A stretch of 64,000 bases of DNA from Kalymmatonema hyalinum WJT4-NPBG1 (GCA_019359075.1 JAHHIB010000040.1:1-64000); one strand, 5' to 3'. Counted from the stretch's first letter, positions 28,037 to 37,759 are shown. Program-made: numbers and translations. Notes: generated by a model from the sequence alone, not told the origin.

Positions 28037-28834
28037 ATGCTATCTCAACCTCTGAAGTTTCTTTTTTTGAGTGGTCTTGGTTTATCCTTAGTTTTTGGTC
28101 AATCCCCTGCATTCGCTCAAGTGCGTGGATCTGGTAATGTTGTCGTACCAACATCACCAGCTGGTAATGGTTCAACATCAACCACAACAACAACCGGACC
28201 AGGTTCCTCCTCAACAACGACAACAAATACCTCATCACCTATTGATAGCGCTAATCGCTTTAGCTGTCAGTTTTACAACGGTCAGCACACTGTTATGTAC
28301 CAGCCTGAAAGTCAACCCGGTCAATACTTCGCTTGGGCAACTCCTAGGACTTTAGGAGACGGCTGGAATGCACAAAAGCGTTGCGACGCAATTGCCCAGC
28401 GGTTGGAATCTTACCGCCCAGATGGTTTAGTGGAACTGAAGACAGCGGTAGAAAACAGAGAGAACATTCTGTGCGTAACCACCGAAGCGAATCCTTACTG
28501 TCGAATTGTGCTGACAGTCCCAACCAACCAAGACCCCTATGCTGTCCGCAATAGCGTTTTCCAAAACTTGGCTTCTGCTGATAGTGGTCAGCAAACTTTT
28601 GGCGTTAACACTTACACCAATAATAATGATGAACTGTCCAACTTAGGGCGCACAATTTTCGGCGGTGGCAAAAAACCCTCTGCTTCTTCTAAAGACCCGA
28701 TCAATCTCAAACCTTTCCTAGATCGTAGCGATCGCGGTACCGGAGGAAAACTCAGCAATGGTGTGTCGCTTGGTCGTCAGCAGTCTCAACCTCAAACTGG
28801 TTATCGCCTAGACCCCAAAAAATTCCGCCGCTAA
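28037..28834 (+). CDS. COP23-domain exported protein
   Basis: 265 residues from ATG 28037, chosen because a signal peptide starts there (MLSQPLKFLFLSGLGLSLVF, cut after AFAQ) and AGGA precedes it. A longer frame begins at 27962, overlapping the protease stop by four bases, but its first 25 residues look like spacer sequence. After a Thr/Ser-rich linker, residues about 75-180 form the COP23 domain (FSCQFYNGQHTVMYQ, GWNAQKRCDAIAQRLESYRP, ILCVTTEANPYCRIVLTVP) with four cysteines. COP23 was named as a circadian oscillating peptide in cyanobacteria; its activity is unknown. The protease gene upstream is likely cotranscribed. Confidence 0.75.
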   Translation: MLSQPLKFLFLSGLGLSLVFGQSPAFAQVRGSGNVVVPTSPAGNGSTSTTTTTGPGSSSTTTTNTSSPIDSANRFSCQFYNGQHTVMYQPESQPGQYFAWATPRTLGDGWNAQKRCDAIAQRLESYRPDGLVELKTAVENRENILCVTTEANPYCRIVLTVPTNQDPYAVRNSVFQNLASADSGQQTFGVNTYTNNNDELSNLGRTIFGGGKKPSASSKDPINLKPFLDRSDRGTGGKLSNGVSLGRQQSQPQTGYRLDPKKFRR

Positions 28835-28989
28835 TTCATGGTTAAAAATTAGTTTCGCGCCAAGACGCTAAAATCGACAGTGCAACGACTTGTGTATCAA
28901 ATGTGATACCACAAGTTAACCATTGCTCGTTTTGGCGTATTTTTTTAATACATAATTTGTTAGTGCTTAAGCGAGAAAATTAAATTTCT

Positions 28990-29125
28990 AGGACTTACGC
29001 AAAAAACCTCTCAAACTCTTATTTCTCTGTGTCACGCCAGTCGCCTAGGTCGGGAAACCCTCCTGCAGCGCTGGCTCCTCTGCGTCCTCTGTGGTTCGTT
29101 TTTCCGTTACCCATGCGTAAGTCCT
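28990..29125. repeat. MITE-like element with perfect 12-bp inverted ends
   Basis: AGGACTTACGCA (28990-29001) and TGCGTAAGTCCT (29114-29125) are exact inverted repeats bounding 136 bp. Inside is a palindromic repeat (29042-29078) whose inverse copy occurs near 37538-37576. It is too short to code for a transposase, so it would move in trans if mobile. Confidence 0.6.
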
Positions 29126-29409
29126 GATTTCCAAAATTGTAAAAGAAAAAACTGGACATAACAAGTATTTCAAAAATTGCGATGACTCCCTTCTTGCCAA
29201 AAGAGTACTGATTTTAAAACTGCACCAGGCGCAGCGAAAAGTTGTAAGGAGGGTTTCCCTCCGTAGCAAACTTTTCAAGACACAGAAGGCAGAGAATATA
29301 GGTAATTTTAGAGCGCAAGGGAGTAGTAGCGCATCTCTACCCCAAATAGGCAAGCGTTTGTCTTTTGTCTTTACTAAGAATTATTACTATACACAAGATT
29401 CTCTGATGT

Positions 29410-29439
29410 CTTAACCTTTTGCTATCTACTTCTTAATAT
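29410..29439 (+). promoter_or_regulatory. Pho-box-like direct repeats
   Basis: Three 8-bp boxes at an 11-bp period: CTTAACCT (29410), GCTATCTA (29421), CTTAATAT (29432). The first and third fit the cyanobacterial PhoB/SphR consensus (C/T-TTAA-C/T-C/T-T/A); the middle one is poor. They lie 170 bp before a large 5'-nucleotidase gene, where phosphate control makes sense. Confidence 0.4.
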
Positions 29440-29608
29440 TACTGAGATAATTTAAGGGTACTGAATACAAATTAATACAAACTAATGATGGCAAGCATTT
29501 CAAAATCCATGCTATAGAAGTAATGCGTGATACTGCCATGCGTATATCACCATTGCCCCGACTGTAAAGTTTGCCTTTGCAGTTGATGTTTATTGAATTG
29601 AAATAAAA

Positions 29609-32600
29609 ATGCCATTTACACTTCAAGTACTCCATGCCTCAGACTTTGAAGGCGGCATCCCAGCCTTAGATGATGCCGTACGCTTTTCATCTGTTCTCAA
29701 CCGCCTCAGAACTGACCCAGCACTGCCCAGCAATGTTCTTGCCAATACCTTAACCTTATCTTCTGGTGACAATTACATTCCCGGTGTCTTCCTGAATGCT
29801 TCCAGCGACCTTAGCCTCAATGGAGTAGGAGGTTTAGGGACAGCTACACCGTTAAATGTTGTGATTGGACGGGGTGATATTGGTATTCTCAATGCCTTTG
29901 GTATACAAGCCTCAGCCTTGGGAAACCACGAGTTTGACTTGGGTGTTAGGCAAGTCCGAGATATTATCCGCACTGGTGGTGGCAATCCAGGCACCAATTT
30001 TCCATACCTTAGCACAAACCTAAACTTCCAGCCAGAAATCGCTGCAGGTAACTTATCAAATAGTGACCTGGCTGGTAATCAAAACACTGCCGAGGCAAGC
30101 ACAATTAAAGGCAAAATTGCCAAAAGTACAGTGATTACCTTGCCTGGTGCTGATGGCACTCTGGGGAATGGAGATGACGAGAGAATTGGTATCGTTGGAG
30201 CCACAACACCTACTCTACCCAGTATCTCATCTACTGGCAGCATTGTTGTTACTCCCTCTAATCCCACAGATTATGCAGCACTTGCCGCAGAGATTGAATC
30301 CTCTGTAGATAATCTCAAAAATACGGGAATTAATAAAATAGTGCTGCTGGCGCATATGCAGCAGCTCAACATAGAACGAGATGAACTAGCACCTCGACTG
30401 CGTGATGTTGATATCCTGATTGCTGGTGGCTCGCATACATTATTGTCGGATGCTAACGACCCCCTGCGAGCAGGAGATACAACTAAGGGACAATACCCAA
30501 TTCTGAAGACTTCTGCCAGCGGTCAACCTATTTTAGTTGTCAACACTGATGCCAATTACAAATACGTGGGACGTTTGGTTGCTGAGTTCGACGACAATGG
30601 CGTACTTAATACTGGCATTCTTAATAGTAACATCAACGGAGCTTATGCCACAGATGAAGCAGGAGTTGACCGCCTTTACGGCAGCGATGTTAACCCTAGA
30701 ACTGTTGCTAACCAAAACGTCGTAGCAATTACTGACGCCCTGCGAAACGTTATTGCTAGCAAAGATAACAATATATTTGGTAAAACTTCGGTATTCCTCA
30801 ACGGCACTCGTAACGATGTCCGCACCCAAGAAACTAACTTTGGCAACCTGACAGCAGATGCTAACTTAGCACTAGCCCGCAGCATTGACTCTACCACTGT
30901 TGTTTCTATTAAAAATGGAGGTGGTATTCGAGATAACGTTGGTGTGGTTTCAGATAGTGCAGGGGGAGTGAGCGCTGAAGACTTCAGGAAACTGCCTCCG
31001 CAACCTAACCCCATAGCGCCGAACAAACAGCCAGGGGATATTTCCCAACTCGACATTGAAAACTCCCTACGGTTTAACAACGGTTTAACGTTGGTAACGG
31101 TGACAGCAGCAGAACTGCGACTGATCATGGAACACGGGGTTGCTGGTACCGCCCCCGGAGCAACACCTGGTCAGTTTCCGCAAGTGGGGGGGATGACCTT
31201 CAGCTTTGACCCCAACCGTACAGCAATTAGATTCGATACCAATGGCAACGTTACAACACAAGGAGAGCGCATTCGTTCCCTTGCCCTTCGCGACCAAAAT
31301 GACCGCATCATTGATGAGGTGATCCGCAACGGGCAAGTCGTCGGTGATCCCAACCGCCAAATCCGACTGGTGACGCTGAACTTTTTAGCAAGTGGTGGCG
31401 ATAGCTATCCCTTTCCTCAATTTGGCAAGAATCGCGTAGATTTAGTCCAAACAGGAGTCCGCACGGGAACTGCGACTTTTGCCGATAATGGTTCAGAGCA
31501 GGATGCACTGGCAGAGTATGTCGCAAGCAATTTCCGAAACACGCCTTACGGTATTAAAGATGTTGGCGTTAGCCAAGACGGACGGATTCAAAACTTGGCA
31601 CAACGCAGCGATACAGTATTTGCGGCTCCTGGTTTGACTAGACAGTCGAACAAGATCTTCAACCTCATTAACTTTGTGAACTCTCAAAATGTAGAAGTGA
31701 GCCTCACTAGCAGAGATTCTAGAGCAGTCAATGAGATTGGTGTGTTTGTTGTTGATGATGACCAAGGTAAAGTTAACGGTATTGCTCCTAATCAAGCTGG
31801 TTATCTACAAGCAGCCCTCAGCAGATCAGAAGTTGTTTTCTCAGTGCTGCCAAACTCTCTAGGTTTTGGTAATCCCGATCGCCTGTTGAATTTTGGTGGT
31901 AACTTACGCCTAATGTTCTATTTAGTGCAAAACAGCACGACTGATACAGTACTGTCTGACTTAAGAGCTGGCAGAACGGTCAATAATGTCGTCTTAGCAA
32001 CTTCTAACAAGCTGCAAGTTGCAGATAGCAGTGGTGGTTATACTCTTTCTTGGGAAGATGGCAATGATAACGACTTCAATGACGTTGTTCTGCGTGTGCA
32101 AACCTCAAATCGACCTTTACCCCAACGAGTGACTCAAGAACGAGTAGAGTTGTTGGATTTGCAGTTGTCTGGTAATGTTCAAGGTCAATTTACTGTCAAC
32201 AGCAGCGCTGCGTACAACAACTTTGTCGGCTTTTACAGAATTGCTGACATCGATGGTGGTATTGACACAGATGGTAATGGAACTGTCGATTTGCGCCCTG
32301 GTGATGCAAATTATGCCAGAGCAGCCATTGAGAAGAGTGTTTTCAACTTCGGTCGTAACGGCGGTTCTCCGGTCAATCTTGCTGGTGGAGCGCTATATGC
32401 ACCTTTCATCATCGCTAATGGTACACCCACTGACTTCTTAGCTCAAAATTCTACCAATCAGGCAACTGGAGCTATTCAAGCTTACTTTGCTTACTTGGGG
32501 GCAAATCCAGACAGAGTAGATCACATTCGTTTGTTGGGAGATAACACCTTTGGGTTTGAAGACCTATTTGGTGGTGGAGATTTGGATTACAATGACGTGG

Positions 32601-32623
32601 TTGTTCAAGTAAATTTTGCTTAA
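29609..32623 (+). CDS. Large 5'-nucleotidase-type phosphoesterase with DUF4114-like segments
   Basis: 1004 residues. The metallophosphoesterase part shows all metal motifs: HASDFEGG, SSGDNYIPG, ALGNHEFDLG, LAHMQQLN and AGGSHT. It is followed by the 5'-nucleotidase substrate domain (NFGNLTADANLALARS, VSIKNGGGIRDN). The last 330 residues hold two segments ending in acidic Asp/Asn motifs (WEDGNDNDFNDVVLRVQ and FGGGDLDYNDVVVQVNFA), typical of DUF4114 domains. No signal peptide exists; large size, acidic C-terminus and a type I secretion locus 8 kb away suggest export by that route, which is inference. It would release phosphate from extracellular nucleotides. Confidence 0.85.
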   Translation: MPFTLQVLHASDFEGGIPALDDAVRFSSVLNRLRTDPALPSNVLANTLTLSSGDNYIPGVFLNASSDLSLNGVGGLGTATPLNVVIGRGDIGILNAFGIQASALGNHEFDLGVRQVRDIIRTGGGNPGTNFPYLSTNLNFQPEIAAGNLSNSDLAGNQNTAEASTIKGKIAKSTVITLPGADGTLGNGDDERIGIVGATTPTLPSISSTGSIVVTPSNPTDYAALAAEIESSVDNLKNTGINKIVLLAHMQQLNIERDELAPRLRDVDILIAGGSHTLLSDANDPLRAGDTTKGQYPILKTSASGQPILVVNTDANYKYVGRLVAEFDDNGVLNTGILNSNINGAYATDEAGVDRLYGSDVNPRTVANQNVVAITDALRNVIASKDNNIFGKTSVFLNGTRNDVRTQETNFGNLTADANLALARSIDSTTVVSIKNGGGIRDNVGVVSDSAGGVSAEDFRKLPPQPNPIAPNKQPGDISQLDIENSLRFNNGLTLVTVTAAELRLIMEHGVAGTAPGATPGQFPQVGGMTFSFDPNRTAIRFDTNGNVTTQGERIRSLALRDQNDRIIDEVIRNGQVVGDPNRQIRLVTLNFLASGGDSYPFPQFGKNRVDLVQTGVRTGTATFADNGSEQDALAEYVASNFRNTPYGIKDVGVSQDGRIQNLAQRSDTVFAAPGLTRQSNKIFNLINFVNSQNVEVSLTSRDSRAVNEIGVFVVDDDQGKVNGIAPNQAGYLQAALSRSEVVFSVLPNSLGFGNPDRLLNFGGNLRLMFYLVQNSTTDTVLSDLRAGRTVNNVVLATSNKLQVADSSGGYTLSWEDGNDNDFNDVVLRVQTSNRPLPQRVTQERVELLDLQLSGNVQGQFTVNSSAAYNNFVGFYRIADIDGGIDTDGNGTVDLRPGDANYARAAIEKSVFNFGRNGGSPVNLAGGALYAPFIIANGTPTDFLAQNSTNQATGAIQAYFAYLGANPDRVDHIRLLGDNTFGFEDLFGGGDLDYNDVVVQVNFA

Positions 32624-32794
32624 ATCATTAATAGTCAATAGTCAACCGTTCAGGGGCTATAGACTCATTGGTGACATTTCTTGCAATCATACAAGATTTG
32701 TGAAATGAAACGGAGGGCACTACCAACGAAACCTAGGAATGGTGAGCTTTGCTCGTCATTCTCATGACTTATCACATCAGAGAAACCAACAAAT

Positions 32795-33535
32795 ATGCAG
32801 ACGACAATCAACGCCTCATTAAATCCCTATTTTGTGACAGGAACTTTAGGATTTGAAGAACTGGCGATCGCCCTCATTGCCAATCAATTCAATCCCTCGA
32901 TTCTCCACATGGATTTTCTAAAAATGAGCGGGATGATTCCCTCCGATTGGGAACTGCAAAAACAACCAATCCTCACAGCCACCGTCTCTCAACTCGTATT
33001 TCAGAATGGAGTCAGTCTTGTTGCCCAACCCCGTAGCGTGACTTTTACCCAAACAATTGATCCAAAAAACGAGAATGCGTTGAAAATACCAGAACTGGTG
33101 CGTCACTTTGTAGAAAAACTCCCGAATTCTGACTATCAAGCAATGAACATTAATCCCAAAATTATTGTTGCTTTTCCCGCAGGAAAAGATATTGCCAGAA
33201 AATATATTGTGCAAAAGTTACTGTCGCCCGGACCTTGGTCTCATTTAGGTGTAGCTCCCATACAGGCAGCAGTGAATTTTTTCTATCAGTTGGAGCGGTG
33301 CAAGCTGTTTGTGAATTTGAATGAAGCACAAATTCAACAACCTGACCAACAGCCATTGTCAGCTTTATTGTTCTCCGGTAGTTTTAATTATGAAGTTGCC
33401 AGCTATACTCCTGGCGAAAGACTTCAGCAATTGAAATTGCGCCTTGAAAGTTGGTCTAAGGATTTAGAAACTTTCCGCCAGATTGTGACGAACACATTCT
33501 TAGGAAAGCAAGATAGCCCCTTTTCTGGGAAATAG
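32795..33535 (+). CDS. Conserved protein, unknown function
   Basis: 246 residues, soluble, with no signal peptide or membrane span. Recognisable stretches are FGVCSL-free; the sequence reads NPYFVTGTLGFEELAIALI, LRHFVEKL-like helices and a C-terminal helix ending LETFRQIVTNTFLG. I do not know the family. A segment about midway (IIVAFPAGKDIARKYIVQKL) is the most conserved-looking. It stands between the nucleotidase and phytase genes on the same strand, but a perfect 20-bp hairpin follows it, so cotranscription with the phytase gene is doubtful. Confidence 0.55.
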   Translation: MQTTINASLNPYFVTGTLGFEELAIALIANQFNPSILHMDFLKMSGMIPSDWELQKQPILTATVSQLVFQNGVSLVAQPRSVTFTQTIDPKNENALKIPELVRHFVEKLPNSDYQAMNINPKIIVAFPAGKDIARKYIVQKLLSPGPWSHLGVAPIQAAVNFFYQLERCKLFVNLNEAQIQQPDQQPLSALLFSGSFNYEVASYTPGERLQQLKLRLESWSKDLETFRQIVTNTFLGKQDSPFSGK

Positions 33536-33582
33536 CCATGAGTCATTCAACAAGAGTGCAGAAGCCAATTTTCTGAAGATGT

Positions 33583-33627
33583 AACCAGAGATAAGCACAG
33601 ATAATTCATCTGTGCTTATCTCTGGTT
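33583..33627 (+). terminator. Perfect 20-bp inverted repeat, terminator-like
   Basis: Left arm 33583-33602 starts AACCAGAGAT; right arm 33608-33627 is its exact complement ending ATCTCTGGTT; the loop is 5 nt. It lies 48 bp after the preceding gene and 120 bp before the next. There is no clear T-tract, so it may instead be an mRNA stabiliser or a protein site. Confidence 0.5.
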
Positions 33628-33747
33628 TCAAATATCCTAAACTTGATTTTTGCAAGAATTTAATAAGTCATCTTTTTTTTAAACTAATAATTACGAAGAA
33701 CAATTTATTTGTTGCACCAGTGAACCCTAATCATCTTAGGAGAATAT

Positions 33748-36700
33748 ATGGCCGCTAACACAATCCGCTTTTCACAGTTCAATGCTTCTTTGAACCGCAG
33801 CGCCGAAGGTGAGTTAGTAACCGATTTGTCTACCCCTGACAACCCTCAAGCGAAAGCTGTTGCTGAAATCATCCAGCGTACGAATCCAGATGTGCTGCTG
33901 ATTAACGAGTTTGACTACGTCCAGGCAGATCCTCTTGAACCAGTCCGATTATTACAGCAAAATTATCTCTCGGTCAGCCAAAACGGCGCAAGCCCAGTTG
34001 AATACCCTTACGTCTACATAGCACCCTCAAACACTGGCATTCCTTCTGGATTTGACTTGAACAACGACGGTACAGTGGTCACAACTCCTGGTACACGGGG
34101 ATATGGTGACGATGCCTTTGGCTTCGGCGAATTTCCTGGTCAGTATGGGATGTTGTTGCTGTCGAAGTACCCCATCGACACGGCTAATGTGCGGACGTTC
34201 CAGAACTTCCTGTGGAAGGACATACCGGGGTCATTGCTACCTACTGTTGCTCTTCCCGGTTCTGATACACCTTGGTATTCTGAGGAAGAACAAGCCGCGT
34301 TGCGCCTGTCTTCCAAGAGTCATTGGGACGTTCCCATTACAGTGGATGGCGAGACAATTCACGCTTTAGTCAGCCATCCCACACCTCCCACGTTCGATGG
34401 TGCTGAAGACCGTAATGGCAAGCGTAACTACGACGAGATTCGTTTCTGGGCAGATTACATTACCCCTGATAAAGGGAACTACATCTACGACGATCAGGGT
34501 AAAGAAGGTGGTCTTACTGGTGGATCACGCTTTGTGATTATGGGCGACCAAAATGCAGATCCCTTTGATGGCGACAGCTACAACAACGCTATCCGCCAAC
34601 TGTTACAGAACCCTAACATCAATACGAATTTCATCCCCTCCAGTCCCGGCGGTTCCCAGCAAGCCGTGTTGCAGGGTGGTGCAAATCTGAATCATCGCGG
34701 AAACCCTGCTTTTGACACCGCAGACTTTGCGGATACAGTTCCTGGGAACTTACGGACAGATTATGTGCTACCCTCCACTGACTTAAATATTACCAACTCA
34801 GCCGTATTCTGGCCCCTCAATACTGACCCTCTGTTCCCACTGGTAGGCACTTATAACCCGAATACACCTCCTACCGGTTTCCCCAGTTCCGACCATCGCT
34901 TACTATGGGCAGATTTGCAGGTACCGCCCACAGAAGCAGGCAGAACCATTCCTAATGTGGACTTTTCAGGTCAGACTATTTTTCCCACTGGTTATATCCC
35001 GAATGGTGCGGCGGGAACGGTGGATGGACAAGAAACTCCTGTTGGTGGACTGTCCGGTGTCACCTACGATGCAGCAAATAATCGCTTCTATACTATCTCT
35101 GATGACCGCTCCCAAATTGCTCCCGCCCGCTTCTACACATTTACCCTAGAAACTCCATCTTCTCAAGAAACTGGCTTGGGTGTCACTTTTACAGATGTTA
35201 CCACCCTCAAAGATGAGAATGGGAAGGAGTTTCCACTCAACAGTCTCGACCCTGAAGGCATTGCACTAAGCAACAATGATACAGTATTCATTTCTTCTGA
35301 AGGAGAGGTAAATATCAATGCGGGTCGAGTCACGAATCCTTTCATCAATAAATTCTCTCTAACCACAGGACAGCAAATCAGTTCCTTACCTGTACCAAAC
35401 AAGTTCCTCCCAGTTGTGCAGGACACCAACGGGAATGGGGTTGTAGATACAGGCGATACTCAAGTGTCGGGTGTTCGCAATAACCTGGCATTTGAAAGCC
35501 TGACTATCTCACCTAACCAAAAGACTTTATACACAGCAACCGAAAACGCTCTGTTCCAAGATGGTCCTGTTGCCACGCTCACTGATGGCAGCCGTTCTCG
35601 CATCCTACAATATAACTTGCTGAGCGGACAGCCAGAGAAGGAATATCTCTATAACACTGATGCGATCGCCCTTTGGGCGGCTCCCTCTGGGAGCATCGCC
35701 GCACCGCCAACTACAGGCTCGGGTGACAATGGTTTAGTGGATTTACTCGCACTTGATAACCGAGGTACCCTACTGACATTGGAGCGTTCTTTCTCCGCAG
35801 GGGTTGGTAATACTATCAAAATTTACGAAGTCAGTTTGCAAGGAGCAACTGACATCAAGTACTACGATTCTCTCAATAATCTGAGTACTGAACAACTAGC
35901 AGATATCAAGCCTGCCGAGAAGCGTTTGGTGTTGAATCTCAACTCGCTGAACCTTCCTACAGGTACGGATAACATAGAGGGGATCACTTTTGGTCCTCAA
36001 CTGTCTGACGGTCGTCAGTCCATCGTTTTGGTGAGTGACAACAACTTCAGCCAGACTCAATTTACTCAAATCCTCGCTTTAGGTGCAGACTTAGTTCCTA
36101 CCGCAGCGCCTACAGTCGAAACGCGTCCTGACCTGTCTAATGACCCAAATTTACCACGCGACCAACGCGCCGATGCAGACGACCCAGCTATCTACGTAAA
36201 TTCCTCTAATCCAGAACAAAGCCTGGTACTCACAGCAGTAAAAAATGCAGGCTTACGGGTCTATGACCTGTCTGGTAATCTGTTGCAGGAGGTCAATCCA
36301 GGTGGTATCCGTTACAACAATATCGATTTGCAATATGGCTTTAACTTGGGTGGTGATTCTGTTGATATTGCCGTAGCCACAGACCGCAACAACGATAAGC
36401 TGGCTATCTTCAAAATCAATTCCCATCCCAGCGCGTCCGGTGAATATCTCGAAGATATCACTGATAGCAGTATCGGTACTTTGTTTCAAGCATCGCCGTT
36501 TGAGCCTCCCTACTCGCCATCATCGCGGAGTGCTTATGGCGTAAGCTTGTACCACAGTCCTGTGACAGATGATTACTACGTTTTTGCCAATCGCCGAGAA
36601 ACTGGAGATGTCGCACAGTACAAATTGATTGACACAGGTAATGGTAATATTGGGGCTGAAAGAGTACGTAATTTCACTGTACCTACGACTGCTGGACGCG

Positions 36701-37371
36701 ATGCCCAGCTAGAAGGCATGGTGGCAGACCAAGAACTCGGTTTCCTCTACATTGGGCAGGAAGATGTGGGGATTTGGAAGTATCAGGCAGAACCAAACGG
36801 TGGCACGACTGGTACATTGATTGACAAAGTGAAAGACTTGGGCGGTAGCTATGTGGAAGATGATGTAGAAGGGCTCTCGATCTACTACGGCAAAGATGGT
36901 AGTGGCTACCTGCTAGCCTCTAGCCAAGGTGACAACACCTTTGCAGTTTACAGTCGCGAGGGTCACAATGACTTTGTGGGGCGCTTTGCTGTTGGTAACA
37001 ATGGAGCAATTGACAGCGTTCAAGAGTCAGATGGTGCAGATGTTATCAACGTGCCACTGGGTTCCAACTTCCCGTATGGTTTGTTCGTCACTCAAGATGG
37101 TTCTAACGAACCAGCACGTCTTGTGGAGGATGATGGGGAACTCAGCAACGTCAACACCAACTTTAAGCTCGTGCCTTGGGAAAACATCGCCTACGCCTTC
37201 CCCAATCCGTTGACGATTGACACCTCCAGCTACAATCCCCGCACTCCCAATCCCAACCTCCTCCTGAATGGAAGTGCTAGCAGCGACATCACCCAACCCT
37301 CCTCTGTTCTTGAGGGAGGTATTAACTTGACTGGCAACGTGGCTTTTGAATACTCCATCACTGGGCTTTAA
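33748..37371 (+). CDS. Endonuclease/phosphatase - esterase-like - phytase fusion protein
   Basis: 1207 residues. Part 1 (about 1-390) is an endonuclease/exonuclease/phosphatase domain: FSQFNASLNR, PDVLLINEFDYV, IMGDQNADPFDGDS and SDHRLLWADL carry its metal and catalytic positions. Part 2 (about 410-720) is an esterase-like phytase-family propeller (GLSGVTYDAANNRFYTIS, DPEGIALSNN). Part 3 (about 750-1150) resembles a 3-phytase beta propeller (DADDPAIYVNSSNPEQS, LEGMVADQELGFLYIGQED, VEGLSIYYGKDGSGYLL). The start has a strong GGAG site 9 bp before. No signal peptide, as with the nucleotidase upstream. It should release phosphate from inositol phosphates or other esters outside the cell. Confidence 0.85.
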   Translation: MAANTIRFSQFNASLNRSAEGELVTDLSTPDNPQAKAVAEIIQRTNPDVLLINEFDYVQADPLEPVRLLQQNYLSVSQNGASPVEYPYVYIAPSNTGIPSGFDLNNDGTVVTTPGTRGYGDDAFGFGEFPGQYGMLLLSKYPIDTANVRTFQNFLWKDIPGSLLPTVALPGSDTPWYSEEEQAALRLSSKSHWDVPITVDGETIHALVSHPTPPTFDGAEDRNGKRNYDEIRFWADYITPDKGNYIYDDQGKEGGLTGGSRFVIMGDQNADPFDGDSYNNAIRQLLQNPNINTNFIPSSPGGSQQAVLQGGANLNHRGNPAFDTADFADTVPGNLRTDYVLPSTDLNITNSAVFWPLNTDPLFPLVGTYNPNTPPTGFPSSDHRLLWADLQVPPTEAGRTIPNVDFSGQTIFPTGYIPNGAAGTVDGQETPVGGLSGVTYDAANNRFYTISDDRSQIAPARFYTFTLETPSSQETGLGVTFTDVTTLKDENGKEFPLNSLDPEGIALSNNDTVFISSEGEVNINAGRVTNPFINKFSLTTGQQISSLPVPNKFLPVVQDTNGNGVVDTGDTQVSGVRNNLAFESLTISPNQKTLYTATENALFQDGPVATLTDGSRSRILQYNLLSGQPEKEYLYNTDAIALWAAPSGSIAAPPTTGSGDNGLVDLLALDNRGTLLTLERSFSAGVGNTIKIYEVSLQGATDIKYYDSLNNLSTEQLADIKPAEKRLVLNLNSLNLPTGTDNIEGITFGPQLSDGRQSIVLVSDNNFSQTQFTQILALGADLVPTAAPTVETRPDLSNDPNLPRDQRADADDPAIYVNSSNPEQSLVLTAVKNAGLRVYDLSGNLLQEVNPGGIRYNNIDLQYGFNLGGDSVDIAVATDRNNDKLAIFKINSHPSASGEYLEDITDSSIGTLFQASPFEPPYSPSSRSAYGVSLYHSPVTDDYYVFANRRETGDVAQYKLIDTGNGNIGAERVRNFTVPTTAGRDAQLEGMVADQELGFLYIGQEDVGIWKYQAEPNGGTTGTLIDKVKDLGGSYVEDDVEGLSIYYGKDGSGYLLASSQGDNTFAVYSREGHNDFVGRFAVGNNGAIDSVQESDGADVINVPLGSNFPYGLFVTQDGSNEPARLVEDDGELSNVNTNFKLVPWENIAYAFPNPLTIDTSSYNPRTPNPNLLLNGSASSDITQPSSVLEGGINLTGNVAFEYSITGL

Positions 37372-37424
37372 GCACATCTAGCTTACGCTCTGCCTCAGCT
37401 ATAGCGCTTCTCACTTCGTTGCAA

Positions 37425-37576
37425 TACAGTTAGTTAGAACCCCACCCCGGCTTTGGCTTGCGCCAAAACCGCCCCTCCCCGAGCTTCGGGAAACTCGGGA
37501 TCCCCAGAGGGGATTAGGGGCAGGGATTAAGGGGAGCCAGCGCTATGCAGGAGGGTTTCCCGACCTAGGCGACTGG
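37425..37576. repeat. GC-rich palindromic repeat cluster
   Basis: Nested dyads around ggcttgcgccaaaacc, cgagcttcgggaaactcg and gatccccagaggggatt, then a block (37538-37576) with ggagggtttcccgacctagg that is nearly the inverse of 29042-29078. Confidence 0.6.
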
Positions 37577-37725
37577 CGTGTGGGGTCAAAGCGTACTGCA
37601 TCCAAACGAAAATCGCTATATATAGCGGTTCGGGGGTTGAGTGCAATACATCAAGAAATAAGAACCACAGATGGACACAGATGGACACAGATAAATAATT
37701 ACTTCATCCAAACGAGAAGCGCTAT

Positions 37726-37759
37726 ACATACCAAGCCTGTGGAGGCAGGCTTGGTATGT
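37726..37759. repeat. Perfect 14-bp hairpin
   Basis: ACATACCAAGCCTG (37726-37739) and CAGGCTTGGTATGT (37746-37759) pair perfectly around a 6-nt loop. No gene ends nearby, so a terminator role is unlikely. Confidence 0.6.

Larger units (their letters stand above)
28835..29608. other. Repeat-rich spacer before the nucleotidase gene
   Basis: 774 bp with no gene. It holds the inverted-end element at 28990-29125, a GGAGGG-TTT-CCCTCC hairpin (29248-29262) and the Pho-box-like sequence at 29410-29439. Open frames on the minus strand here read through repeats and look spurious. Confidence 0.5.
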
